Program-made: the position numbers and the translations under genes | Shown here: positions 25,106-34,317 of the stretch, one piece after another | Numbering within the stretch: the stretch's first letter is position 1 | How the letters are laid out: every line of letters starts with the position of its first letter | The notes under the pieces: generated by a model | Database searches by the model: none | Seen by the model: the letters and a program-made list of their open reading frames with translations, nothing else | Told to the model about the DNA's origin: nothing | From: Hyphobacterium indicum | GTDB taxonomy: Bacteria; Pseudomonadota; Alphaproteobacteria; Caulobacterales; Maricaulaceae | Reading direction: 5' to 3' | NCBI RefSeq assembly: GCF_003129605.1 | Contig: NZ_QBDX01000004.1 | Coordinates: 248,001 to 312,000, forward strand | Length of the DNA: 64,000 nt

Positions 25106-26593
25106 CTAGAACAGCCGCCCCTGCTTTTCACTTGCAGCCGGCTTGATCTTGCGGGATTTGGGCCGTTGCTGACCTGTCTGCCCGTCAATCACGGCATTCT
25201 TGCGGCCATCCGCCAGTTCGATGGAAACCGATTGTCCGGCCGACAAGCCGCGACTTTTCCGCACCAGCCGTCCATCCATGTCCCGGATCAGGGCAAATCC
25301 GCGCCTGAGTACAGATTGATGACCCAACAGGGCATGACGTCCGGCGACTGCTGCCAGATCCCGGTGTTTTCGGATCAATGACCGCTTTCCTGCCTGCACC
25401 AGCCGGTCTGCAAGCTTTTCCGTCCTGTCCCGGCATTGAATCGCCAGACGGGCGGGGCTGGCACGGCCAAGACGCGAGCTGACAGAGCTCATTTGCTCGC
25501 GCCCGGATTTCACTTGCCGGCGCAGGCTGGATGTCAGACGGCCACCGGCACCGGCCACTTTTTCGGCCTTTGACCGGATATCCCGCCGCAACGCATCGGG
25601 CCGGATGCCGGTCGAGGCGAGATCAAGGCGCTGACGCATCGGCCCCAGCAGCGCCTGAGGGGCCGGAAACACCCGGGAAGTCGCGCGGAATTCTGCCCTT
25701 CGCCGCTCGATCAGCCGCATCAGGCCCCGCGACAGACGATCCGCCCAGCCGCGCAGATCCTGCATCAGCTCGGACCGGACCGGGACAGCGATTTCAGCGG
25801 CGCCGGTCGGGGTCGGTGCGCGCCGGTCTGAGGCAAAATCGATCAATGTCGTGTCGGTCTCGTGTCCGACCGCAGAGATCAGCGGTATTACCGAGCTGGC
25901 GGCTGCCCGGACCACGACCTCTTCATTGAAGCACCACAAATCCTCAACCGAACCGCCGCCGCGCGCCACGATCAACACATCAGGACGTGGAATGCCGCCA
26001 GTCCCGTCTATGGCATTGAAGCCCTCAATCGCTGCCGCAATCTGTGCTGCCGCCCCCTCGCCCTGGACCAGAACCGGCCACAACAGGACGTGCCGGGGAA
26101 AGCGGTCTTCCAGCCGATGCAGAATATCCCGTATCACAGCGCCGGTAGGGGATGTGACCACGCCGATCACGCGTGGCAAATAGGGAATGGCCTTTTTCCT
26201 GCCCGACTCGAACAAGCCTTCGGCAGCCAGTTTTTTCTTCCGCTCCTCGAGCAGCGCCATCAGAGCGCCCGCCCCCGCCGGTTCCATGCGCTCGATAATG
26301 ATCTGGTATTTTGACTGACCAGGATAAGTGGTCAGCTTGCCTTCGCATATGACTTCCAGGCCTTCTTCCGGCCGGAAATTGAGCCGCGATACCATGCCTT
26401 TCCACATGACACCGGAAATGACGGCCTTCTCGTCCTTGAGGTCCAGATAGACATGACCCGAGCGCGGCGTTGTCACCCGACCCAGTTCACCGCGAACGCG
26501 CACATGTCCGTACGCATCCTCGACGGTCCGCTTCAGCGAATTCGCCAGCTCGGAGACGGAAAATTCCGGCGTATTGGACTCGGTTTCTGCCAT
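25106..26593 (-). CDS. xseA: Exodeoxyribonuclease VII large subunit
   Basis: A 495-residue XseA. An N-terminal OB fold (FSVSELANSLKRTVEDAYGHVRVRGEL) binds single-stranded DNA; the catalytic core contains IGVVTSPTGAVIRDILHRL, DVLIVARGGGSVEDLWCFNEE and PLISAVGHETDTTLIDFASD; a long coiled-coil region then carries XseB subunits; the end is LRRGFALIRDMDGRLVRKS. ExoVII degrades single-stranded DNA to oligonucleotides. The frame runs far upstream over purD without support. An alternative ATG eight codons earlier (26617) is possible. No xseB in the window. Confidence 0.95.
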   Translation of the reverse strand: MAETESNTPEFSVSELANSLKRTVEDAYGHVRVRGELGRVTTPRSGHVYLDLKDEKAVISGVMWKGMVSRLNFRPEEGLEVICEGKLTTYPGQSKYQIIIERMEPAGAGALMALLEERKKKLAAEGLFESGRKKAIPYLPRVIGVVTSPTGAVIRDILHRLEDRFPRHVLLWPVLVQGEGAAAQIAAAIEGFNAIDGTGGIPRPDVLIVARGGGSVEDLWCFNEEVVVRAAASSVIPLISAVGHETDTTLIDFASDRRAPTPTGAAEIAVPVRSELMQDLRGWADRLSRGLMRLIERRRAEFRATSRVFPAPQALLGPMRQRLDLASTGIRPDALRRDIRSKAEKVAGAGGRLTSSLRRQVKSGREQMSSVSSRLGRASPARLAIQCRDRTEKLADRLVQAGKRSLIRKHRDLAAVAGRHALLGHQSVLRRGFALIRDMDGRLVRKSRGLSAGQSVSIELADGRKNAVIDGQTGQQRPKSRKIKPAASEKQGRLF

Positions 26594-26692
26594 TCCCTGT
26601 TGGTAATCGCTTGGCATTGCTGCGGCAATGGCGGCGGCAGACTCGCCAACAGCTTTCCAATCCGCTAGCCGTGAGAAAGCAGGAGGTGCGAC

Positions 26693-27973
26693 ATGAAGAT
26701 TCTGGTTGTCGGCGGCGGGGGCCGCGAGCACGCGCTTTGCTGGAAAATCCGGAAAAGCCCGATAGTGGAGCGGCTTTACTGCGCACCTGGCAATGCTGGA
26801 ATCGCTCAGGAAGCCGATTGTGTCGATATCGCCGCAGATGATGTGTTTGCTCTGACCGATTTTGCTATCGACAAAGCCATTGATCTCGTCGTGATCGGAC
26901 CTGAAGCGCCGCTGGTTGCCGGGCTCGGCGACCGCTTGCGGGCCATAGGCATTTCGGTTTTCGGCCCCAATGCAGACGCGGCGCAGGTCGAGGCCTCGAA
27001 AGCCTTTACAAAGGAACTCTGCGACAGGGCCGGAATCCCGACGGCACGCTATGGAAAATTTACCGATCCGCAGGAAGCCAAAACCTTTCTGGACAGTCTC
27101 TCCCCGCCTTATGTTCTGAAGGCGGATGGTTTGGCAGCCGGCAAGGGAGTCGTTATTCCGGAAACGCGCGAGGAAGCCGAAGCTGAAATTGACGAGATGA
27201 TGTCCGGCAAGTTCGGTGACGCCGGCAAGACACTCGTTATCGAGGAATTCCTGAAAGGCGAGGAAGCCTCCTTTTTTGCATTCTGCGACGGTATAACGGC
27301 GATGCCGTTGATCTCGGCCCAGGATCACAAGCGCGCCCATGATGGCGACAAGGGTCCCAACACTGGCGGAATGGGCGCGTATTCGCCAACGCCGGTTGCG
27401 GGTCCAGCGATTGTCCGGCAGACGATGGACGAGATCATCCTGCCGGCTATAAAAACACTGGCAGATGAGGGAATGCCGTATTCCGGTGTCCTGTTCGCCG
27501 GTCTGATGATCAGTGAGGACGGACCGCGGCTGATCGAGTTCAACGCCCGCTTTGGCGATCCCGAATGCCAGATCCTGATGATGCGGATGCTGAGCGACAT
27601 CGTGCCTTATCTGAAAGCCTGCGCTGATCAGGAACTCGGCGGGATGCCACCCCTGTCCTGGCATGGCAGTGCGGCCGTTACCGTTGTCATGGCGGCAAAA
27701 GGCTATCCGGGTGACTATGAAAAAGGCACTGAAATCCGCAATGTCGATGCCGCCAGCGCGATGGATCAGGTGACAGTATTCCACGCCGGGACCAAACGCG
27801 ATGCAGAGGGCCGGCTTCTGGCAAATGGCGGCCGGGTTCTGAATGTAACGGCGCGCGGGAACAGCTATCGCGAAGCCATCGACCGGGCCTATCAGGCCGT
27901 TGATGTCATCGACTGGCCCGGCGGTTTCTGCCGTCGTGATATAGGGTGGCGTGCACTGAAGACTTCAAGCTAG
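26693..27973 (+). CDS. purD: Phosphoribosylamine-glycine ligase
   Basis: A 426-residue ATP-grasp enzyme, GAR synthetase, the second step of purine synthesis. Landmarks: MKILVVGGGGREHALCW, VIGPEAPLVAGL, ADGLAAGKGVVI, QDHKRAHDGDKGPNTGGMGA and EFNARFGDPECQ, all in their usual order. Divergent from xseA across about 100 bases with RBS aggaggt. Full length with no oddities. Confidence 0.97.
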   Translation: MKILVVGGGGREHALCWKIRKSPIVERLYCAPGNAGIAQEADCVDIAADDVFALTDFAIDKAIDLVVIGPEAPLVAGLGDRLRAIGISVFGPNADAAQVEASKAFTKELCDRAGIPTARYGKFTDPQEAKTFLDSLSPPYVLKADGLAAGKGVVIPETREEAEAEIDEMMSGKFGDAGKTLVIEEFLKGEEASFFAFCDGITAMPLISAQDHKRAHDGDKGPNTGGMGAYSPTPVAGPAIVRQTMDEIILPAIKTLADEGMPYSGVLFAGLMISEDGPRLIEFNARFGDPECQILMMRMLSDIVPYLKACADQELGGMPPLSWHGSAAVTVVMAAKGYPGDYEKGTEIRNVDAASAMDQVTVFHAGTKRDAEGRLLANGGRVLNVTARGNSYREAIDRAYQAVDVIDWPGGFCRRDIGWRALKTSS

Positions 27974-28000
27974 TCTGCGTGAAAATATCGGGGAGACATC

Positions 28001-29281
28001 ATGATCAGGTTTGTAATCGCATTTCTGGCGCTGGCCTTAAGCCCGGTGGCCGCGGCTCAGGACAATGTGACCATCATCCATGCGGGCTGGTTGCTCGCCA
28101 TTCCCGGCGAGGCGCCTGCCGAAGAGCAGTCAATTGTCATCCTTGGCGAACGCATCGACCGGATTGAAAGCGGTTTCATCGAGATCGACGGAGCGGAATA
28201 TGTTGATCTTTCTGATCACTTCGTTCTGCCGGGACTGATCGACAGCCATGTTCACCTCTTGTCGGAACTGAACCCTGAACGGCGCCTGCAGAACGTCACC
28301 TTTTCCTCTGCGGACTGGGCAATTGACGGGGTACGCAATGCCCGGGCGACTCTGATGGCGGGCTTTACAACCGTTCAGGATGTCGGCGGCGAACTCGAAG
28401 CCATCATCGCCCTGCGTGACGGCCAGCGGGACGGAGACTTCGCCGGCCCGCGTATGCGGGTATCCGGACCCTCGGTCACACCAACGGGCGGTCATGGCGA
28501 TATCAATGGCTATAATGAAGATATCATGCATGCCTTCTCCAGCCGGGCCGCCTGCAATGGCCCCGCAGACTGCCGGCGGGTTGTTCGCGAACTGGTCCGC
28601 GCCCGCGTCGATCTCATCAAGATCACCGCAACCGGCGGCGTTCTGTCCCAGACAGCTGCCGGGACCGAACAGCAATTCTTCGACGACGAGCTGGCGTCCA
28701 TCATGGAAGCTGCCCGCATGATGGGCCGCTATGTCACCGCGCATGCTCATGGTGTGACCGGTATCAATTCAGCGATCGAGAACGGTATCCACTCCATCGA
28801 ACACGGCACTTATCTGGATGATGAATCCATACGTCTGTTCCGCCGCAACAATGTGTATCTCGTACCCACCCTGCTCGCCGGCGCAACGGTTGCCGAAATT
28901 GCCACCAGCGCGGACTGGATGACTCCGGAAGTCCGCCAGAAATCGCTGGAAGTCGGCCCCAATATGATCGAGATGGCCCGTCGCGCTCATGCGGGGGGCG
29001 TCATGATCGCATTTGGAACCGATAGCGGCGTATCGCGTCATGGTGACAATGCCCGTGAGTTTGCGCTGCTCGTGGAGGCCGGACTTTCGCCCATGGACGC
29101 CATCCGGTCCGCCACGGTAACAGCCGCTGCCCACGTGCAGATGGCTGATGACATCGGGACCATCGCGCCCGGCAGGTACGCCGATATTATTGCCGTTTCC
29201 GGCAATCCTCTGGATGACATTACCGAGCTCGAGGATGTGGATTTCGTGATGCAAGGCGGAGAGGTCTATTCCCGCCAATGA
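28001..29281 (+). CDS. Exported amidohydrolase family protein (imidazolonepropionase-like)
   Basis: A 426-residue protein with a signal peptide (FVIAFLALALSPVAAAQ). The metal-dependent TIM-barrel motifs are LIDSHVHL (HxH at about 81-83), ITATGGVLSQ with the bridging-Lys position in LIKIT, TAHAHG, IEHG and GTDSGVSRHG (final Asp). The family hydrolyses amide bonds, including dipeptides such as Xaa-Pro or Xaa-Arg. Its stop overlaps the next gene's ATG by four bases. Export to the periplasm is inferred from the signal sequence. Confidence 0.85.
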   Translation: MIRFVIAFLALALSPVAAAQDNVTIIHAGWLLAIPGEAPAEEQSIVILGERIDRIESGFIEIDGAEYVDLSDHFVLPGLIDSHVHLLSELNPERRLQNVTFSSADWAIDGVRNARATLMAGFTTVQDVGGELEAIIALRDGQRDGDFAGPRMRVSGPSVTPTGGHGDINGYNEDIMHAFSSRAACNGPADCRRVVRELVRARVDLIKITATGGVLSQTAAGTEQQFFDDELASIMEAARMMGRYVTAHAHGVTGINSAIENGIHSIEHGTYLDDESIRLFRRNNVYLVPTLLAGATVAEIATSADWMTPEVRQKSLEVGPNMIEMARRAHAGGVMIAFGTDSGVSRHGDNAREFALLVEAGLSPMDAIRSATVTAAAHVQMADDIGTIAPGRYADIIAVSGNPLDDITELEDVDFVMQGGEVYSRQ

Positions 29282-30342
29282 CCAATCTTGACGACACTTT
29301 TTCCGGCACAAAGGACGTCGCCGAGGCTCTGCGGTTCAACGAAGCCGCCCTGTTGGACTGGATGAAAGCAAATGTGGAGGGTTTTTCCGGCCCGCTGCGC
29401 GTCGGCCAGTTCAAGGGCGGTCAGTCCAACCCGACCTACAAACTCGAAACGCCTGGCAAGGCCTATGTGCTGCGCCGCAAGCCCCCCGGCAAGTTGCTGC
29501 CGTCCGCGCATGCCGTTGACCGCGAATTCCGGGTGATGAGCGCGCTCGGCGCACAGGGCTTCCCGGTGCCGAAAATGCATGGTCTGTGCGAAGACCCTGA
29601 CGTCATCGGCACGGCATTCTACGTCATGGATTTTATCGATGGCCGCATATTCTGGGACCCTTACCTGCCGTCGATAGACCCGGCTGACCGGGCCCGCATT
29701 TATGATTCCATGAACGAGACGCTGGCGGCCCTCCATGCCTTTGACCCGGAGCGCATCGGCCTCGGTGACTATGGCAAGCCTGACGCTTATATCCCGCGTC
29801 AGATCGCCCGCTGGTCAAAACAGTACAAGGCGTCGGAGACTCATACGATTGCCTCCATGGACCGGTTGATTGACTGGCTGCCCGATGCGGCACCGGAGCA
29901 GGATCGCGCCAGTATCGTTCATGGTGATTTCCGGCTCGACAACATGATTTTTGACAAGAATGAACCGAAAGTCGTTGCGGTACTCGATTGGGAGCTTTCG
30001 ACCCTGGGTGACCCGCTTGCGGACTTCACCTATCAGCTCATGCAATGGCGCACGCCGAAAGAAATGCGGAACGGATTTCTCGGTGCCAATCTGAAGGAGT
30101 TGAACATTCCCGATGAGGCGGCGTATGTGGAAGCATATTGCCGCCGCACAGGTCGCGAGGGCCTGCCGCAACTCGACTTCTATTTCGCCTATAATCTTTT
30201 CAGGCTCGCCGCCATTGTTCAGGGCGTCTATCACCGGTCAACGCAGGGCAATGCCTCCAATGCCAAGGCAAGGGAGTATGGTGCGATGGTCGAGCCAATG
30301 GCGGATTATGCATGGTCTTTTGCCGAAAAGGCAGGCAATTAG
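29278..30342 (+). CDS. Aminoglycoside-phosphotransferase-family kinase (ACAD10-like)
   Basis: A 354-residue APH/choline-kinase-fold protein: FKGGQSNPTYKLET, AYVLRRKPPGKLLPSAHAV, IVHGDFRLDNMIFD (catalytic HGDxxxxN; about 213-226) and AVLDWELSTLGDPLADF (metal-binding DxE region). This subgroup resembles the kinase domain fused to acyl-CoA dehydrogenase in animal ACAD10/11, which phosphorylates hydroxyacyl-CoAs in 4-hydroxy acid breakdown. An acyl-CoA dehydrogenase gene lies about 900 bases downstream, convergent. It is translationally coupled to the amidohydrolase gene. Confidence 0.85.
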   Translation: MTNLDDTFSGTKDVAEALRFNEAALLDWMKANVEGFSGPLRVGQFKGGQSNPTYKLETPGKAYVLRRKPPGKLLPSAHAVDREFRVMSALGAQGFPVPKMHGLCEDPDVIGTAFYVMDFIDGRIFWDPYLPSIDPADRARIYDSMNETLAALHAFDPERIGLGDYGKPDAYIPRQIARWSKQYKASETHTIASMDRLIDWLPDAAPEQDRASIVHGDFRLDNMIFDKNEPKVVAVLDWELSTLGDPLADFTYQLMQWRTPKEMRNGFLGANLKELNIPDEAAYVEAYCRRTGREGLPQLDFYFAYNLFRLAAIVQGVYHRSTQGNASNAKAREYGAMVEPMADYAWSFAEKAGN

Positions 30343-30755
30343 CCGCCCAGATGCGCAAGGAACGGCACCCATAAGGCTAGCCCCATAAGCGATTCAAACA
30401 CCACCGCAGCGGCATTATATCCGGTGCGGGTCTGATGCTGGCCATGATCGGCGGCCATCGACACAATACGCCCGAGCGCCATCCCCATCCAGAAAGCGCC
30501 CATGGCAAAGCTGGTTCCCATCAGCGCAGCCATTCCGGCCTGGGTCTGCATAACAAAGGTCAGCAATATCGCGGCATGCCCCAGGAAAAAGGCTCCGCCA
30601 TAGCTGGCGCGGAATTCCGACCAGCCGCCCCGCCAGCGCGGATCGGGCTGCAGACGTACGACAGTTGCGCCCCAGCGCGGAACCAGAAGACTTGCCGCTC
30701 CCATGGCACAGCCAATGGCAGCAGCACCCGCCGCTGGTATCTGAATGAGCTCCAT
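30339..30755 (-). CDS. DUF4345-like four-helix membrane protein
   Basis: A 138-residue integral membrane protein with four hydrophobic helices and the conserved block WSEFRASYGGAFFLGHAAIL. It is clearly related to the next protein upstream on the same strand (at 30815): both have VRLQPDP or VRMQADP, then EFRAxxGG, and then GRIxSxxxDG near the third helix. DUF4345 proteins have no known activity. Its stop codon interlocks with that of the convergent kinase gene. Confidence 0.7.
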   Translation of the reverse strand: MELIQIPAAGAAAIGCAMGAASLLVPRWGATVVRLQPDPRWRGGWSEFRASYGGAFFLGHAAILLTFVMQTQAGMAALMGTSFAMGAFWMGMALGRIVSMAADHGQHQTRTGYNAAAVVFESLMGLALWVPFLAHLGG

Positions 30756-30814
30756 CCGCCCGCTCTCCTTGAAAAACCGATCTTGCGAAAGATGTAGAGC
30801 GGCGAAAGGAAAAG

Positions 30815-31228
30815 TCAGGCCGGCGGGTTGATCACGAAATTTGCCACCGGCAAAGCAAAGGCGATGGCGGCGGCCGTTTCGACGACAATCGAAACAAAAT
30901 TATGTTTCGTGCGGACCTGTTCTCCGTCCAGCATGAGGGACAGGATTCGGCCGAGCGCCGCACCGCCCCACCCGAACGACAATACAGCAGCAGCGCCGAT
31001 GACACCCTGATTCAGAATAATCGAGGCAAGAAACGCCAGATGGAGGAAGAGAAAAACACCGCCAAACGTGGCGCGGAATTCTGCATAGCCCTCTGGATTC
31101 GCCGGATCGGCCTGCATCCTGACCAGCCTTGCTGCCCACTCCGGAGAAATAATCGCACCAAGGCCCAGCCCGGCACCGATCACCCCGAACAGTCCGGCAA
31201 TACCGATTGCAGCGCTTTCCATCTTCAC
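30815..31228 (-). CDS. DUF4345-like four-helix membrane protein (paralogue)
   Basis: A 137-residue paralogue of the protein at 30339, with the same order of motifs: [23 protein letters not shown], then [11 protein letters not shown]. Its ATG overlaps the acyl-CoA dehydrogenase stop by four bases, so it is translated from that transcript. The tandem pair probably arose by duplication. Function unknown. Confidence 0.7.
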   Translation of the reverse strand: MKMESAAIGIAGLFGVIGAGLGLGAIISPEWAARLVRMQADPANPEGYAEFRATFGGVFLFLHLAFLASIILNQGVIGAAAVLSFGWGGAALGRILSLMLDGEQVRTKHNFVSIVVETAAAIAFALPVANFVINPPA

Positions 31229-32442
31229 CCCTCGTTGGACAATCGTTTCATTTCCATGCGCGCAATCGCCCGTTCATGTACTTCGTCAGGACCGTCGGCC
31301 ATACGCAGCGTCCGGATTCCGGCATAGGCACTGGCCAGTGGTGTGTCGGCCGAAACACCCGCACCGCCATGAATCTGGATAGCATCGTCAATGACCTGCA
31401 GAGCCACACGCGGGGCGGACACCTTGATCATTGCAATTTCTCTCTGGGCGGCCTTGTTGCCGACCGTGTCCATCATCCACGCCGCCTTCAGCGTCAGCAG
31501 CCGGGCGCTTTCAATGTCGATCCGGGCCCGGGCAATACGATGATGCCAGATGGAGAAGTCTGCCACCCGCTGACCGAAGGCGACGCGGCTCATTCCACGC
31601 TTCACCATCAGTTCCAGCGCTCGCTCGGCGGCTCCGATGGTCCGCATGCAATGGTGAATACGGCCCGGCCCCAGCCGGCCTTGGGCGATTTCGAAACCGC
31701 GGCCTTCACCCAGCAGCATGTTGGAGGCTGGCACGCGGACATCTTTCAGCTCGACTTCCATATGCCCGTGTGGCGCATCGTCATAACCGAATACCGGAAG
31801 ATGGCGCTTGACCGTCGCACCTTTGGCATCTGCCGGAACAAGGATCATTGACTGCTGACGGTATTTGTCCGCATCCGGATCCGACTTGCCCATCACGATA
31901 TAAATGGCACAACGCGGATCGCCGGCCCCCGACGACCACCATTTGCGGCCATTGATGACGTATTCGTCTCCATCGCGCTCGATCTTGCACTGAATGTTGG
32001 TGGCATCCGAAGAAGCGACTTCCGGCTCTGTCATCAGGAAGGCAGACCGGATTTTCCCCGCCAGAAGGGGCTCCATCCATTGCTGCTGCTGTTCCGGCGT
32101 ACCGTAACGCGCCAGCACTTCCATATTGCCGGTATCGGGCGCCGCACAATTGAACACCTCCGCCGACCACGGCACACGCCCCATTTCTTCGGCCAGCGGC
32201 GCATAATCAAGATTGGTCAATCCTGCGCCTTTTTCGGATTCCGGCAGAAACAGGTTCCAGAGATCGGCAGCCTTGGCCTTCTCTTTCAATTCCTCGATGA
32301 CCGGGATCACCTGCCAGCGATTCTCTCCGAAGCCGGCCAGTTGTTCGGCATAAGTGGCCTCATTCGGATAGATGTGCGCATCCATGAAGGCGCGAAGGCG
32401 GTCAAGATAATCCTGACACCGCGGCGAATACGAAAATTCCAT
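31225..32442 (-). CDS. Acyl-CoA dehydrogenase family protein
   Basis: A 405-residue flavoprotein of the ACAD family: [15 protein letters not shown] (FAD/acyl-CoA-binding signature), [28 protein letters not shown], and the C-terminal [21 protein letters not shown] block. The subgroup is the larger ACAD10/11-like dehydrogenase, which fits the nearby ACAD10-like kinase. Start chosen at [13 protein letters not shown] with RBS aagggga. It removes two hydrogens from an acyl-CoA and passes electrons to ETF; chain specificity is not readable. First gene of an operon with two DUF4345 genes. Confidence 0.9.
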   Translation of the reverse strand: MEFSYSPRCQDYLDRLRAFMDAHIYPNEATYAEQLAGFGENRWQVIPVIEELKEKAKAADLWNLFLPESEKGAGLTNLDYAPLAEEMGRVPWSAEVFNCAAPDTGNMEVLARYGTPEQQQQWMEPLLAGKIRSAFLMTEPEVASSDATNIQCKIERDGDEYVINGRKWWSSGAGDPRCAIYIVMGKSDPDADKYRQQSMILVPADAKGATVKRHLPVFGYDDAPHGHMEVELKDVRVPASNMLLGEGRGFEIAQGRLGPGRIHHCMRTIGAAERALELMVKRGMSRVAFGQRVADFSIWHHRIARARIDIESARLLTLKAAWMMDTVGNKAAQREIAMIKVSAPRVALQVIDDAIQIHGGAGVSADTPLASAYAGIRTLRMADGPDEVHERAIARMEMKRLSNEG

Positions 32443-32521
32443 GAGTCTCCCCTTAGGTCCCGGTCCTGCATTTTGAATACGATCTGACACGGACTATAGC
32501 CGGGTCAATCCTTTTGGGGGG

Positions 32522-33262
32522 ATGATTCTCATGATCTGGCCCGTCATTCTTGCTGCAACCCTTGTGACAGCTTTCATTTCCGGGATTTTCGGAATGGCAG
32601 GCGGGCTGATCCTGATGGGTGTGCTGGCCCTCCTCCTGCCCGTTTCCGCCGCCATGGTAACGCATGGCGCTATCCAGAGTGTCGCCAATGGCTGGCGGGC
32701 GATTCTCTGGCGCAGATTCATCGACTGGCGGGTATTGGGTATTTATCTTGGCGGGTCGGCCTTGGCTTTTGCCCTCCTGATCGGATTTGCCTTCGAAGTC
32801 TCGAAGCCATGGCTTTTCATCCTTCTGGGTCTGGTCCCCGCCCTGATATGGATTCCGAAACAGTATCTCAGCCTTGATGCCCGCCGGCCTGGCCACGCCG
32901 TACTGTGCGGTTTTTCAGTGACCGGGCTGAACATCGTGGCCGGCGTGTCCGGCCCTTTGCTGGACATTTTCTTTGTCGCTGACGGCATGGATCGCAGAAC
33001 CATTGTGGCGACCAAGGCAGCCACGCAGGTCGCAGCTCACGCTGCCAAGATCGCCTTTTATCTGGCTCCGGCCCTTGCCGGTGGCGCACTGGCGCAATGG
33101 CAATGGCTGTTGGCCGCCGCTCCGCTGGCCATACTCGGCACCACGCTGGGCGCCCGTGTCCTTGATCTGATGAGCGATGCCAATTTCCGCAAATATACGA
33201 AATGGATCGTGACGGGTGTTGGCCTGGTCTATGTGATACGTGGCGTCATGCTGCTCAGCTAA
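32522..33262 (+). CDS. TSUP-family (TauE/SafE) membrane permease
   Basis: A 246-residue protein with about eight hydrophobic helices in two halves. Motif ATLVTAFISGIFGMAGGLILMGVL at the N-terminus and a related repeat in the second half (CGFSVTGLNIVAGVSGPLLDIFF) are typical for sulfite/organosulfonate exporters of the TauE/SafE family. Substrate not determinable. Divergent from the acyl-CoA dehydrogenase gene; the start is preceded by a run of G (gggggg). Confidence 0.85.
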   Translation: MILMIWPVILAATLVTAFISGIFGMAGGLILMGVLALLLPVSAAMVTHGAIQSVANGWRAILWRRFIDWRVLGIYLGGSALAFALLIGFAFEVSKPWLFILLGLVPALIWIPKQYLSLDARRPGHAVLCGFSVTGLNIVAGVSGPLLDIFFVADGMDRRTIVATKAATQVAAHAAKIAFYLAPALAGGALAQWQWLLAAAPLAILGTTLGARVLDLMSDANFRKYTKWIVTGVGLVYVIRGVMLLS

Positions 33263-33273
33263 AAGCGCAAGAG

Positions 33274-33870
33274 ATGAATTTGACACCTGCCATACTGGAA
33301 AATGACTGGGTGCGCCTGGAGCCGATGACAGAGAAGCACCGCGAGCAGTTGCGGCCACTCGCGTCGGATCCGGATCTTTGGGCGTGGACAACAATCCGTG
33401 GCGATGGTGAGTATTTCGATGCCTGGTTCGACCTGATGCTGGAGACGCAGGCAACTGGCAGTCAGATCAGCCATGTCATCTTCCGCAAGACAACCGGCGA
33501 GATGGTCGGACATTCCGCCTATCTCGTGATCTCGCCTCGCAACCAGCGCGCCGAAATCGGCTGGACCTGGTATGCAGCAACCGCGCACGGCACAGAAGTC
33601 AATCCGGCCTGCAAGCTGGCGCTGCTGACGCGCCTGTTCGAGTGCGGAGCCGAACGCGCCGAATTGAAAACGCATGGTCTCAACAAACGCTCACAGGCGG
33701 CGATGCTGAAAATGGGGGCCAGATATGAAGGCACGCTTCGCCGTCAGATGCGGACATGGCGCGGCGATTTGCGCGACACGGTCTGGTTTTCGGTGCTCAG
33801 CGACGAGTGGCCGGAGGTACGGGCGGGACTGGAAGCGCGGCTCAGCGCCGCTCCCGGAAAAAGGTCCTGA
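33274..33870 (+). CDS. GNAT-family N-acetyltransferase (RimJ/RimL-like)
   Basis: A 198-residue GNAT protein: WVRLEPMTEKHREQL at the start, then GHSAYLVISPRNQRAEIGWTWYA, and NKRSQAAMLKMGARYEGTLRRQM at the end, the classic RimJ/RimL C-terminal sequence. It probably acetylates an N-terminal or side-chain amine using acetyl-CoA. The start at MNLTPAILENDW follows a short RBS (gagat) 11 bases after the permease stop. Its 3' end overlaps the convergent tadA gene by 29 bases. Confidence 0.85.
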   Translation: MNLTPAILENDWVRLEPMTEKHREQLRPLASDPDLWAWTTIRGDGEYFDAWFDLMLETQATGSQISHVIFRKTTGEMVGHSAYLVISPRNQRAEIGWTWYAATAHGTEVNPACKLALLTRLFECGAERAELKTHGLNKRSQAAMLKMGARYEGTLRRQMRTWRGDLRDTVWFSVLSDEWPEVRAGLEARLSAAPGKRS

Positions 33871-34303
33871 GGAGTCGCGAGGACTCATCAGCGAGCACAC
33901 TCGGGACAATTTCCGGTTTCCAGTGACAGGTCGGTTGATCAAAGAATCGCGGCCCATGCAGCACCGCACCGCCTTTTTCGTCAGCCGCCCCGAAAACGAG
34001 CCGGCCAATCCGGGCAAAGCTGATCGCCCCGGCACACATGGCGCACGGCTCGAGGGTGACATAAAGCTCCATGCCCGAAAGGCGGTAATTGCCAAACTTT
34101 TCTGCAGCCAAGCGGATCGCACGGATTTCGGCATGCGCAGTCGGATCATGCCCGGCGATAGGCGCATTTCCGGCTGTGGCAAGCACTGCATCGGTTGCCG
34201 GATCAACAATCACGGCACCCACCGGCACTTCGCCCGCTTCAGCCGCCGCTTGCGCCGCGGCCAGTGCCAACTGCATAAAGGATTGATCGCGGGTCTCGCT
34301 CAT
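33842..34303 (-). CDS. tadA: tRNA-specific adenosine deaminase
   Basis: A 153-residue zinc deaminase. HAE (57-59) gives a zinc His and the catalytic Glu, and PCAMC (86-90) gives the two zinc Cys. It converts A34 to inosine in tRNA-Arg(ACG), which is essential in most bacteria. TLEPCAMCAGAISFARIGRLVFGA matches TadA closely rather than cytidine or guanine deaminases. An upstream in-frame ATG (34345) exists; I chose the ATG following caggtg. Divergent from the pseudouridine synthase gene. Confidence 0.93.
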   Translation of the reverse strand: MSETRDQSFMQLALAAAQAAAEAGEVPVGAVIVDPATDAVLATAGNAPIAGHDPTAHAEIRAIRLAAEKFGNYRLSGMELYVTLEPCAMCAGAISFARIGRLVFGAADEKGGAVLHGPRFFDQPTCHWKPEIVPSVLADESSRLLRTFFRERR

Positions 34304-34317
34304 GACACCTGCGGCGT

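Noticed and set aside
26594-27784. Extension of xseA to an upstream start over purD
   Set aside because: It would run antisense through all of purD and has no XseA-like sequence. The OB-fold start marks the true N-terminus.
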